Assembly (NCBI GenBank): GCA_905206195.1
Contig: CAJLGN010000132.1
Coordinates: 1 to 5,272 of the forward strand
Origin: an uncultured Roseburia sp.
GTDB lineage: Bacteria > Bacillota > Clostridia > Lachnospirales > Lachnospiraceae
Reading direction: 5' to 3'
DNA length: 5,272 bases
In this document: positions 1 through 5,272 of the stretch, piece by piece
How positions within the stretch are numbered: the first letter of the stretch is position 1
Layout of the letters: the number at the start of each line of letters is the position of its first letter
Made by a program: the position numbers and the translations under genes
Notes under the pieces: model-generated
Database searches by the model: none
What the model was told of the DNA's origin: nothing
The model's input: the letters and a program-made list of their open reading frames with translations, nothing else

Positions 1-1
1 C

Positions 2-580
2 ACATGGAAAACTGAGAATCCGGATCTTGATTTCGGCGTGATGGCAATGCCGATCCCGGATGATGGGGCGAAAGGAAAGCTTCCGTATGTGGGGGCGCCG
101 GCGTGGATGGGAATCTCCGCAAACAGCAAACACCCGGATGTGGCAGCGCGGTATCTCGAGGGCTTATACTCTGAGGAATACCAGTCTGGTCTCGTGGAGG
201 ACGGCGGCTTTGTGTCCGTTATCGACGCGGTGAACGAGAAGTATATGACAGATGAGCAGATGCTGGAGTATTACAACTTGAATGCGGAGACAGCAGCGCT
301 TGCGCCGGACCCGATTGTTGGAAATCCCCAGACGGCAGCTGTCTACGCGGAGGCGGCGGCTATCTCACCGGGACTTGGCGAGATCATGCAGGGTGTGCTC
401 GCGCAGTCGGTAGACTATGAGGCGCAGCTTAAGGATCTCGGCGCAAAGACACAGACGGAGTGGGAGCGCGCGATACAGGCGGCAAAGGACGCGGGAGCGG
501 ATGTGGGAGCGGAGGATTTTACCTTCGGCAACTGGGATCCAATGCAGAATTACACCTCTGATCTGTACCAGAGCAGATAG
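2..580 (+). CDS. Extracellular solute-binding protein, carbohydrate ABC transporter type (C-terminal part, 5' end cut off)
   Basis: This is the last 192 codons of a protein whose reading frame is open back to the window edge, so the Met codons at 41 and 47 are internal and the true start and signal peptide lie upstream. The sequence resembles the C-terminal lobe of family 1 sugar-binding proteins: a segment reading FGVMAMPIPDD, then a glycine-rich stretch and GAPAWMGISANSKHPD, the usual place where these proteins resume a lobe before a helix starting AARYLEGLYSEEYQ. The tail is helical and charged (QTEWERAIQAAKDAG) and ends NYTSDLYQSR before TAG. Such proteins sit outside the membrane as lipoproteins and hand oligo- or monosaccharides to two permeases. 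No permease or ATPase of that class is visible, so partners would be upstream. It is separated from the next gene by a terminator. The sugar is unknown; an amino sugar would suit the downstream nagA but this is inference. Confidence 0.8.
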   Translation, partial: TWKTENPDLDFGVMAMPIPDDGAKGKLPYVGAPAWMGISANSKHPDVAARYLEGLYSEEYQSGLVEDGGFVSVIDAVNEKYMTDEQMLEYYNLNAETAALAPDPIVGNPQTAAVYAEAAAISPGLGEIMQGVLAQSVDYEAQLKDLGAKTQTEWERAIQAAKDAGADVGAEDFTFGNWDPMQNYTSDLYQSR

Positions 581-857
581 GCCGGATGCCAAAAAGGCCG
601 GGGTAGCTGTAAAATGTAAATTTCATTCCTGGTTTCTGTACAATTTTGATAAGAGCCACCTCGATGTAGACTTAACCTCGGCTTATTCTTATTGGAATTG
701 CACAGAGACCGCAGGGTGGGGCTACATTTGCAGCGGCCCCGGTCTTTTTTTGTCTGTTCAAAAAGGATGAAAAAACTTCCTCCTTATAAAAACTTTCTAA
801 TCTGTTAAACTGAACTTATCAAATGAAAGCGAAACAGAAAGAGAAAGGAAGAGGAGT
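581..857. other. Intergenic region between two transport units
   Basis: This 277-base gap has no convincing gene. It holds an intrinsic terminator at 707-751. Upstream of that is a weak imperfect stem pairing ATAAGAGCC (649-657) with GGC (680-682) and TCTTAT (687-692) across a four-base bulge. Downstream, 752-857 is A-rich and must contain the promoter of the permease operon unless that operon is read from upstream, but I found no convincing -35/-10 pair. The hexamer TACAAT at 639-644 looks like a -10 box but lacks a good -35 box. I compared the region by eye with TPP, purine, guanidine-I and preQ1 riboswitch landmarks and saw none. Confidence 0.6.
707..751 (+). terminator. Intrinsic (Rho-independent) terminator
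   Basis: GACCG (707-711) pairs with CGGTC (740-744), and after a two-base bulge GGG (714-716) pairs with CCC (737-739). An alternative inner pairing is GGGGC (718-722) with GCCCC (736-740). The stem is followed directly by an eight-base T run (744-751). It lies 127 bases after the stop of the sugar-binding protein gene and 106 bases before the permease start, so it most simply ends the upstream sugar-transport transcript. An attenuator role for the permease operon is possible but unsupported. Confidence 0.75.
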
Positions 858-1637
858 ATGAACAAGAAAAGTAAGTCCGGCAGGATACCGCAGTGGGCCT
901 GGCTGCTCATATCTTTTGCGACAGCTATGGTGGTATGGTATCTGCTTTCACTCAATCCGCAGACGGCGAGAAGTTTTCCAAATGTGGTGGTAACGCTGCA
1001 GGCGATTGGAACGATGATTGCGAGAGGAGTGCTGGGGCAGGATATTTTGAGCAGCTTGATTTCGGTAAGCGCGGGCTTTGTGATCGGTTTTGCGCTCTCC
1101 CTGCCGGTGGCAATCCTCATGGCATGGTACAAACCGGTGCGATACATCATCGAGCCGTGGATTCAGTTCATCCGCAACATTCCGCCTCTGGCGTACGTGC
1201 CGCTTATCGTTCTGTCGGCGGGCGTTGGGCGGAAGGCGCAGATTATTGTCATCACAATCGCGACATTCCTGATTATGACAGTCACCATCTATCAGGGTGT
1301 TGTCAATGTGGATGAGACATTGATCAAGGCGGCGCGCGTGCTCGGAGCGACCGATAGAGATATTTTCTTAAAGGTTATTGCTCCCGCAACTTTACCGTTT
1401 ATCATCACGGCAATCCGCCTTGGAAGTTCTACGGCGCTCACGACGCTCATTGCGGCGGAGTCCACCGGAGCAGTGGCAGGACTTGGAATGCGGATCCGCT
1501 CGCTCAACAATAGCTTTGAATCGGAGCCGATGCTTTTGTATATCATTCTGATCGGGATTATCGGCATGATCGTTGAGAAAATCGTCAAATATTTAGAAAG
1601 GAGGTTCACAGGATGGCAGGAGAAGAGAGAAGTGTAA
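858..1637 (+). CDS. ABC transporter permease, SsuC/TauC (BPD_transp_1) family
   Basis: A 259-residue integral membrane subunit of an importer, which would form the homodimeric translocation channel fed by the lipoprotein encoded at 2497 and driven by the ATPase at 1613. Hydrophobic segments lie at about residues 13-31, 65-89, 103-122, 127-148, 180-200 and 226-244. The cytoplasmic coupling loop at 151-180 matches the EAA signature: AARVLGA (158-164), the conserved G163, and LP at 179-180. RNIPPLAYVPL (106-116) is characteristic of sulfonate, nitrate and taurine permeases. The length is normal for the family. The start is supported by AAGGAA at 845-850, eight bases before ATG. The gene ends inside the ATPase gene, a 25-base overlap in another frame that suggests translational coupling. 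Family assignment is firm; the substrate (alkanesulfonate, nitrate, taurine, pyrimidine precursor or other) cannot be told. Confidence 0.92.
   Translation: MNKKSKSGRIPQWAWLLISFATAMVVWYLLSLNPQTARSFPNVVVTLQAIGTMIARGVLGQDILSSLISVSAGFVIGFALSLPVAILMAWYKPVRYIIEPWIQFIRNIPPLAYVPLIVLSAGVGRKAQIIVITIATFLIMTVTIYQGVVNVDETLIKAARVLGATDRDIFLKVIAPATLPFIITAIRLGSSTALTTLIAAESTGAVAGLGMRIRSLNNSFESEPMLLYIILIGIIGMIVEKIVKYLERRFTGWQEKREV
1597..1604 (+). promoter_or_regulatory. Ribosome binding site inside the permease gene
   Basis: AAAGGAGG lies eight bases upstream of the ATG at 1613, within the last codons of the permease gene. It fixes the ATPase start at 1613 and thus the 25-base overlap of the two genes, an arrangement expected to couple their translation and keep subunit amounts matched. 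Confidence 0.8.
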
Positions 1638-2404
1638 AGCTAAAAATCGACAATGTGAGAAAAGTCTTTGACACCAGAAACGGTGAGATGATCGCGTTGA
1701 ACGGTGTGAGTCTTGACATCAAAGAAAATGAGTTCATCTGTGTGGTTGGACCTTCTGGATGTGGGAAATCCACATTGCTAAATATCATTGCAGGATTATC
1801 TGAGCCGACATCCGGCAAGGTGTACTGTGATGGAAAAGAGGTGCAGGGAACCGGAACTGAGCGCGGCGTGGTATTTCAGCAGTACGCACTGTTTCCGTGG
1901 ATGACTGTCAAGAAGAACGTTATGTTCGGCTTGAACCTGAAGGGAGTTAAGGGGCAGGAAGCTGAGGACATTGCGATGAAGTACATCAAGATGGTGCAGC
2001 TGGAAGATTTTGTGAACCACTATCCGAAGGAGCTTTCCGGCGGCATGAAGCAGCGCGTCGCAATCGCGAGAGCATACGCTGTGAATCCATCCGTGCTCCT
2101 GATGGATGAGCCTTTTGGAGCTCTGGATGCGCAGACGAGAACCCAGCTTCAGACAGAGCTCTTGGAGACCTGGGAGAAGGAGCAGAAGACCTGCTTTTTC
2201 ATCACGCACGATGTGGATGAGGCGATTATTCTGGCGCAGAAGGTTATCATCATGAGTGCAAGACCGGGGCGTATCAAGGAGATTGTCGACATTGATATTC
2301 CGTATCCGCGCACACAGGAGACGAAGATGATGCCGGAGTTTTTGGAACTGAAGAACCATATCTGGGGACAGGTGTATCAGGAGTACTTAGAGGTCAGAAA
2401 GTAA
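1613..2404 (+). CDS. ABC transporter ATP-binding protein, SsuB/TauB family
   Basis: A 263-residue cytoplasmic ATPase that would power the importer formed with the permease at 858 and the binding protein at 2497. All nucleotide-binding motifs are intact: Walker A GPSGCGKST (46-54), Q-loop around VVFQQYALFPW (86-96), signature LSGGMKQR (141-148), Walker B VLLMDEP (161-167) with catalytic E166, D-loop GALD (169-172), and the switch histidine in ITHD (H199). The FPW after the Q-loop and the ending DVDEAIILAQKVIIMSARPG (200-219) are typical of nitrate/sulfonate/taurine importer ATPases. The length is normal and there is no extra regulatory C-terminal domain. The start is set by the AAAGGAGG site inside the permease gene. 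Family is certain; the substrate is not encoded in this subunit. Confidence 0.95.
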   Translation: MAGEERSVKLKIDNVRKVFDTRNGEMIALNGVSLDIKENEFICVVGPSGCGKSTLLNIIAGLSEPTSGKVYCDGKEVQGTGTERGVVFQQYALFPWMTVKKNVMFGLNLKGVKGQEAEDIAMKYIKMVQLEDFVNHYPKELSGGMKQRVAIARAYAVNPSVLLMDEPFGALDAQTRTQLQTELLETWEKEQKTCFFITHDVDEAIILAQKVIIMSARPGRIKEIVDIDIPYPRTQETKMMPEFLELKNHIWGQVYQEYLEVRK

Positions 2405-2496
2405 GGGTGTGATACCAACACTGATGCAGATCAGTTTGAGAGGTATATGGGACCAGGATATGTCCACACAGATCATTATTTAAGGAGGAAATCGCT
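2405..2496 (+). promoter_or_regulatory. Intercistronic leader with stem-loops before the binding-protein gene
   Basis: This 92-base gap contains a two-tier hairpin: ACTGAT (2420-2425) pairs perfectly with ATCAGT (2430-2435) over a GCAG loop, enclosed by ATACC (2412-2416) and GGTAT (2442-2446). A smaller stem, GGAC (2450-2453) with GTCC (2462-2465), follows. There is no T run, so it does not look like a terminator. It ends with a very strong ribosome binding site, AAGGAGG (2482-2488), eight bases before the ATG at 2497. Stem-loops here could protect a processed 3' mRNA end and allow more binding protein than membrane subunits; that role is inferred. Confidence 0.45.
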
Positions 2497-3573
2497 ATGA
2501 AAAAGAAAGTATTGAGCCTTGTGCTGGCGGCGGCTGTGACTGCTGGAATGCTGGCGGGATGCGGCGGCACGGAGAAGCCGGCAGATGCGGGAACAATGAA
2601 CGAGGGGAATGCAGCTTCGGAGACGGTGGTGACACCGGAGACTGAGACTCCGACCAAGCCTGCGGCGGACCCGATTACTTTGAATGTGGCTTACATGCCG
2701 AATTATGGAAGTCTCTGGGCAATCGAAAATGCGATTGAGCAGGGCTATATGGAGGAGGAGGGCATCACTGTGGAGCTGACAGAGTTCCAGGATGGACCGA
2801 CTATCATCGCGGCGATGGAGTCCGGCAGCATGGATATCGGATATATCGGACAGGGTGCGCACAAGCTTGCGATCAACGGGCAGGCAACGGTCTTTGCGCT
2901 GTCTCATATCTCGAACGGTGACGCGTTGATCGGTGGACCTGAAATTGCGAAAGTGGAAGATTTAAAGGGCAAGAAAGTCGCTTACTCTTCCGGAAGTTCC
3001 AGCGAGGATATCCTGGTAAATTCTCTTGCGAGCGCTGGCTTGACGATGAGTGATATCCAGGCGGTTGACATGGACGCTTCCGCAATTGTCACAGCGATGT
3101 TGTCCGGTGGTGTTGACGCATGTGCGACATGGTCTCCCAACAGTTTAAAGATTCTTGAGGAGATGCCGGATGCGACAAAGCTTACCGACAATATGACTTT
3201 CTCAGATAAGACCGTATCTCTGGCGAGCTGGATCGCGATGCCAACTTACGCGACGGAGAACAGAGATGTGCTTGTGAGATTCACAAGAGCTTTGTTCAAA
3301 GCAATGGATTATGCGGCAACGGAGCATCAGGAAGAGACGGCGGCATTGGTGGCTGCACAGGTTGCGCAGGATAAAGCGACTGTCTACGATCAGCGCGGCG
3401 ATGCACAGTGGCTGACGGGAAAAGAAGTTTCTGCCGGCGCAGCAGACGGAACGGTAGAGGGATACTATGAACTGCAAAAGCAGACCTTTATTGAGTCTGG
3501 TGCAGTAGAAGGAGATCCGGCGGTTACAGATTATGTAATGTTAGACGTTATGATAGAGGCCGGGGAATACTAA
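2497..3573 (+). CDS. ABC transporter substrate-binding lipoprotein, NMT1/SsuA-like
   Basis: A 358-residue lipoprotein that would capture the substrate outside the membrane for the permease/ATPase pair just upstream. Residues 1-21 are a signal peptide (MKKK, then an alanine-rich hydrophobic core) ending in the lipobox LAGC with the lipidated Cys at 22. Residues 23-58 are a flexible Thr/Glu/Pro-rich linker. The mature domain starts near ITLNVAYMPNYGSLW (60-74), the usual first strand and ligand-contacting turn of the NMT1/SsuA fold. GSMDIGYIGQGA (110-121) matches the family's 'G-x-x-D-x-x-x-x-G' segment, and DLKGKKVAYSSGSSSEDIL (155-173) the crossover to lobe 2. SGGVDACATWSPN (203-215) corresponds to the usual 'G-x-x-DA-x-x-x-W-x-P' hinge region. 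The final part is helical. Start is supported by AAGGAGG at 2482-2488. A strong hairpin follows the stop by 12 bases. The ligand is not identifiable: sulfonates, nitrate, thiamine precursors and other small molecules all use this fold. Confidence 0.9.
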   Translation: MKKKVLSLVLAAAVTAGMLAGCGGTEKPADAGTMNEGNAASETVVTPETETPTKPAADPITLNVAYMPNYGSLWAIENAIEQGYMEEEGITVELTEFQDGPTIIAAMESGSMDIGYIGQGAHKLAINGQATVFALSHISNGDALIGGPEIAKVEDLKGKKVAYSSGSSSEDILVNSLASAGLTMSDIQAVDMDASAIVTAMLSGGVDACATWSPNSLKILEEMPDATKLTDNMTFSDKTVSLASWIAMPTYATENRDVLVRFTRALFKAMDYAATEHQEETAALVAAQVAQDKATVYDQRGDAQWLTGKEVSAGAADGTVEGYYELQKQTFIESGAVEGDPAVTDYVMLDVMIEAGEY

Positions 3574-3585
3574 AATAAGAACCCG

Positions 3586-3615
3586 AATAGAGCTGCTTTT
3601 TGGCAGCTCTATTTT
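3586..3615 (+). terminator. Strong hairpin with short T tail, end of the importer operon
   Basis: AATAGAGCTGC (3586-3596) pairs perfectly with GCAGCTCTATT (3603-3613) around a six-base T-rich loop, giving an 11-base-pair stem. The tail is only four Ts (3612-3615), two of which are in the stem, so termination may be partial. It begins 12 bases after the stop of the binding-protein gene and ends 33 bases before the next start. Confidence 0.75.
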
Positions 3616-3648
3616 CCAATGAGTTATAAAATGTAGAAGGAGTAAAAA

Positions 3649-4479
3649 ATGCAGCACGATTATTATTACTATACGAAGGAAGAATTGTTAAAAAGTCCGA
3701 AGATTCCGCTGATTGTGATGGAGGATAACAAGGCCGTGTTCCAGGTGATGGCGCAGGAGATGGTCGAGGAGATCAAGCGCAAGAATGCGCTTGGCGAGAA
3801 TACCGTATTTATTTGCCCGGTAGGCCCTGTGGGGCAGTACCCGTATTTTGTTGATGCGGTGAATACGCAGAATATCAGCCTGAAAAATGTCTGGTTTATC
3901 AATATGGATGAATACCTCACAGACGATAAGAAGTGGATTCCAAAGGAGCATCGCTTGAGTTTCCGAGGATTTATGGATCGCACTGTGTACACAAAAATCA
4001 AACCGGAGCTTGTCATGCCAACAGAGCAGCGCATCTTCCCGGATCCTGAAAATCCAACCTACATACAGGAGGCGATCGAGCGTCTGGGCGGCGTAGATAT
4101 CTGCTTCGGCGGAATCGGTATCAACGGTCATGTAGCGTTCAACGAGGCGCAGGATGATCTTAGTCCGGAAGAATTTCTGGCGCTTCACACCAGAGTGCTC
4201 GCGATTGCAGAGGAGACGAGAGCGGTCAACTCCATCGGTGATTTAAACGGCGCGCTCGACGATATGCCGCACTACTGTGTGACCGTCGGCATCAGCGAGA
4301 TTTTCCATGCCAGAAAAATCAGACTCGGCTGCTTCCGCGATTGGCACAGGAGTGTAGTCAGACATGCGGCTTACGGGGAGAGAACTGCACATTTCCCGGT
4401 GAGCCTTTTGCAGGCTCACGCGGATATCAATATCCGACTCACGGAGTTTGTGGCAAATCTGCCGGAGGAAATAAGGTAG
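3649..4479 (+). CDS. NagB-like sugar-phosphate isomerase/deaminase (divergent glucosamine-6-phosphate isomerase family)
   Basis: A 276-residue cytoplasmic enzyme of the NagB/6-phosphogluconolactonase fold. Classical NagB turns glucosamine-6-phosphate into fructose-6-phosphate and ammonia. Conserved here are NMDEY (85-89), whose D87 matches the proton-transferring D72 of E. coli NagB, and NGHVAFNEA (159-167), with H161 and E166 matching H143 and E148. Three differences stand out. The phosphate loop is CPVGPVGQYP (56-65) in place of GLPTGGTP. N159 replaces catalytic D141. The region around phosphate-binding K208 reads FRDWHRSVVRHA (229-240), probably placing R234 there. The length is near the family norm. 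The start is fixed by AAGGAG at 3637-3642, six bases before ATG. Immediately downstream is nagA, supporting a role in amino-sugar breakdown. From memory, a Clostridia subfamily annotated as glucosamine-6-phosphate isomerase shares these features, so it is likely a real subfamily rather than a decaying gene. Substrate and reaction remain unproven. Confidence 0.82.
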   Translation: MQHDYYYYTKEELLKSPKIPLIVMEDNKAVFQVMAQEMVEEIKRKNALGENTVFICPVGPVGQYPYFVDAVNTQNISLKNVWFINMDEYLTDDKKWIPKEHRLSFRGFMDRTVYTKIKPELVMPTEQRIFPDPENPTYIQEAIERLGGVDICFGGIGINGHVAFNEAQDDLSPEEFLALHTRVLAIAEETRAVNSIGDLNGALDDMPHYCVTVGISEIFHARKIRLGCFRDWHRSVVRHAAYGERTAHFPVSLLQAHADINIRLTEFVANLPEEIR

Positions 4480-4485
4480 GAATTG

Positions 4486-4494
4486 TGGTAAAAT
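4486..4494 (+). promoter_or_regulatory. Candidate extended -10 promoter element for nagA
   Basis: TGGTAAAAT is a TGn extended -10 motif with a five-of-six match to TATAAT, seven bases after the stop of the NagB-like gene. No recognisable -35 box lies 16-18 bases upstream, which extended -10 promoters can tolerate. If used, transcription would begin near 4501, just before the hairpin at 4519-4555, giving nagA a leader of about 120 bases. Confidence 0.3.
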
Positions 4495-4518
4495 ATAAAT
4501 ATGCTCGGAGTCTTTTGT

Positions 4519-4555
4519 GAAATTGAGGCGGAAAGTTGACCTCGGGTTTCTTTTT
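4519..4555 (+). terminator. Terminator-like hairpin between the NagB-like gene and nagA
   Basis: GAAATTGAGG (4519-4528) pairs with CCTC (4540-4543) and GGGTTTC (4544-4550), with two G-U pairs and one bulged G, around an 11-base loop, and is followed by TTTTT (4551-4555). The stem has ten base pairs but is moderately stable. It starts 39 bases after the NagB-like stop and ends 67 bases before nagA, so it either ends the upstream transcript or attenuates transcription into nagA. Confidence 0.6.
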
Positions 4556-4611
4556 GCTTCAATCGCGCAGAATATTCAGGGCAGATGAGCGCTTTGCAGT
4601 AGTTTTAGATT

Positions 4612-4615
4612 GGAG
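4612..4615 (+). promoter_or_regulatory. Ribosome binding site of nagA
   Basis: GGAG lies seven bases before the ATG at 4623. It decides the start, which also gives an N-terminus (MREYYITNGE) that begins right at the first beta strand expected for NagA. Confidence 0.7.
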
Positions 4616-4622
4616 AATTTAG

Positions 4623-5272
4623 ATGAGAGAATATTACATTACAAACGGGGAAGCATTTGTGGATCACGCGTTTGAGAGAAAGACCATCGCGATCAGGGAG
4701 GGAAAGATCACAGTGCTTCCGGCAGATGCAGAAGTTCCGGCAGGTGCAGAGGTCGTGGATGTGGCCGGGAAGAAAATTGTGCCGGGCTTTATTGATGTGC
4801 ACACGCACGGGGGAGCCGGCGTGGACGTGAATACAGCCACCGCGGAGGACCTCGAGAAAATCTGTCGGTTTATGGCTGGAAATGGAACGACATCCTGGCT
4901 CTGCTCGGTGCTTACAGACACGAAGGAGCAGACTGAGTGGTGCATCGACCAGTTTAAGGAGCACAAGAAGATGGAGCACTCCGGGGCGAACCTGTTCGGG
5001 ATTCATCTGGAGGGGCCGTTTTTGGCGAGCGAGTACAAGGGAGCTATGCCGGAGCATCTGCTGCAGAAGGCGAATATGCCGCTGCTTGTGGAGTATCAAA
5101 AGCGCGCGGAGGGAAATATCCGCTATATCACGGTCTCGCCGGAGGTGGATGGAATCACCGATGACATCCCGGCCATGCGGGAGCTTGGGATCACAGTTGC
5201 CTTTGGTCATTCCGGCGCAGATTATGAGACCTGCATGCGGGCGATTGAAAACGGTGCCGTCTCCTGCACGCA
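4623..5272 (+). CDS. nagA: N-acetylglucosamine-6-phosphate deacetylase (N-terminal part, 3' end cut off)
   Basis: A cytoplasmic amidohydrolase that hydrolyses GlcNAc-6-phosphate to glucosamine-6-phosphate and acetate, the first committed step in GlcNAc use and cell-wall amino-sugar recycling. The frame runs from ATG at 4623 off the window edge, 216 full codons plus two bases. The small beta domain precedes VPGFIDVHTHGGAGVD (53-68), with the metal-binding HxH as H60 and H62. HLEGPFL (128-134) carries metal ligand E130, and AFGHSGA (193-199) carries H196. The last, incomplete codon follows SCT and begins CA, fitting the next metal-binding His (equivalent to E. coli H216). The spacing of these residues matches E. 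coli NagA to within one residue. The HTH motif resembles Gram-positive enzymes such as that of Bacillus, which bind two metals, unlike E. coli NagA, which lacks HxH. About 160-170 residues are missing at the C-terminus. The NagB-like enzyme upstream could take its product. Confidence 0.93.
   Translation, partial: MREYYITNGEAFVDHAFERKTIAIREGKITVLPADAEVPAGAEVVDVAGKKIVPGFIDVHTHGGAGVDVNTATAEDLEKICRFMAGNGTTSWLCSVLTDTKEQTEWCIDQFKEHKKMEHSGANLFGIHLEGPFLASEYKGAMPEHLLQKANMPLLVEYQKRAEGNIRYITVSPEVDGITDDIPAMRELGITVAFGHSGADYETCMRAIENGAVSCT

Noticed and set aside
417..770. A 117-codon plus-strand frame spanning the sugar-binding protein end and the terminator
   Set aside because: It overlaps the real frame out of phase, is Arg-rich early, and runs through the terminator, so it is not a credible gene.
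581..857. Known riboswitch upstream of the importer (TPP or guanidine-I would suit this transporter class)
   Set aside because: The conserved core sequences of these classes were not visible by eye; only a generic terminator and a weak stem were found.
797..1150. A 117-codon minus-strand frame facing the permease start
   Set aside because: It covers the permease N-terminus and its ribosome binding site in antisense; no ribosome binding site or family motif supports it.
1796..2359. A 187-codon open frame on the minus strand
   Set aside because: It is antisense to the ATPase with all motifs intact, and its His/Leu-rich translation shows no protein family features.
3600..3630. TTGGCA (3600-3605) and TATAAA (3625-3630) as a promoter for the NagB-like gene
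   Set aside because: Each box matches five of six bases, but the spacer is 19 bases, the -35 box overlaps the hairpin, and transcription would start about 3637, inside the ribosome binding site.
4250..4479. Possible frameshift at the C-terminus of the NagB-like gene, because it differs from E. coli NagB there
   Set aside because: The segment FRDWHRSVVRHAAYGE and the following FPVSLLQAHAD read as a coherent C-terminal region of the divergent subfamily, and the length is normal.
610..4545. Shared words in two intergenic regions (TAAAATGTAAAT at 610-621 and TAAAATATAAAT at 4489-4500, each followed by ACCTCGG at 675 and 4539)
   Set aside because: The spacing differs by 15 bases and the sequence between does not align, so coincidence in AT-rich spacers is more likely than a repeat.
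4605..5210. A 201-codon open frame on the minus strand
   Set aside because: It lies antisense over the unmistakable nagA frame, is rich in Arg/His/Leu as expected of a shadow frame, and has no recognisable motif.

Overview
The window reads as chromosome from a Gram-positive Firmicute, most likely a Lachnospiraceae-type Clostridia. This is inferred from strong AGGAGG-type ribosome binding sites, a lipoprotein-anchored binding protein, intermediate base composition judged by eye, and the protein subfamilies. All genes are on the plus strand and none is visibly broken. Both ends are cut by the window edge.

Layout. Positions 2-580 hold the C-terminal part of a carbohydrate-type (family 1) extracellular solute-binding protein. 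A 277-base gap follows with an intrinsic terminator at 707-751. Next comes a compact three-gene ABC importer of the sulfonate/nitrate/taurine (SsuCBA/TauABC) class: inner-membrane permease (858-1637), ATPase (1613-2404, overlapping the permease by 25 bases), and, after a 92-base gap with stem-loops, an NMT1/SsuA-like lipoprotein binding protein (2497-3573). A strong hairpin with a short T tail (3586-3615) closes this cassette. Then come a divergent NagB-fold sugar-phosphate isomerase/deaminase (3649-4479), a second terminator-like hairpin (4519-4555), and the start of nagA, N-acetylglucosamine-6-phosphate deacetylase (4623 to the window end).

How the genes fit together. The last two genes point to amino-sugar phosphate catabolism: NagA removes acetate from GlcNAc-6-P, and a NagB-type enzyme would turn glucosamine-6-P into fructose-6-P plus ammonia. 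The truncated sugar-binding protein upstream could belong to a matching sugar importer, but its partners lie outside the window. The SsuCBA-like importer between them does not obviously belong to amino-sugar metabolism, and its substrate cannot be read from the sequence. The NagB-like protein keeps the core motifs but has Asn where classical NagB has a catalytic Asp, and an altered phosphate-binding loop, so its exact reaction is open.

I saw no tRNA, rRNA, CRISPR array, insertion sequence or recognised riboswitch. Nothing here amounts to a clear new system. The best leads are the divergent NagB-like enzyme, the orphan-substrate importer, and the three hairpin-containing intergenic regions.
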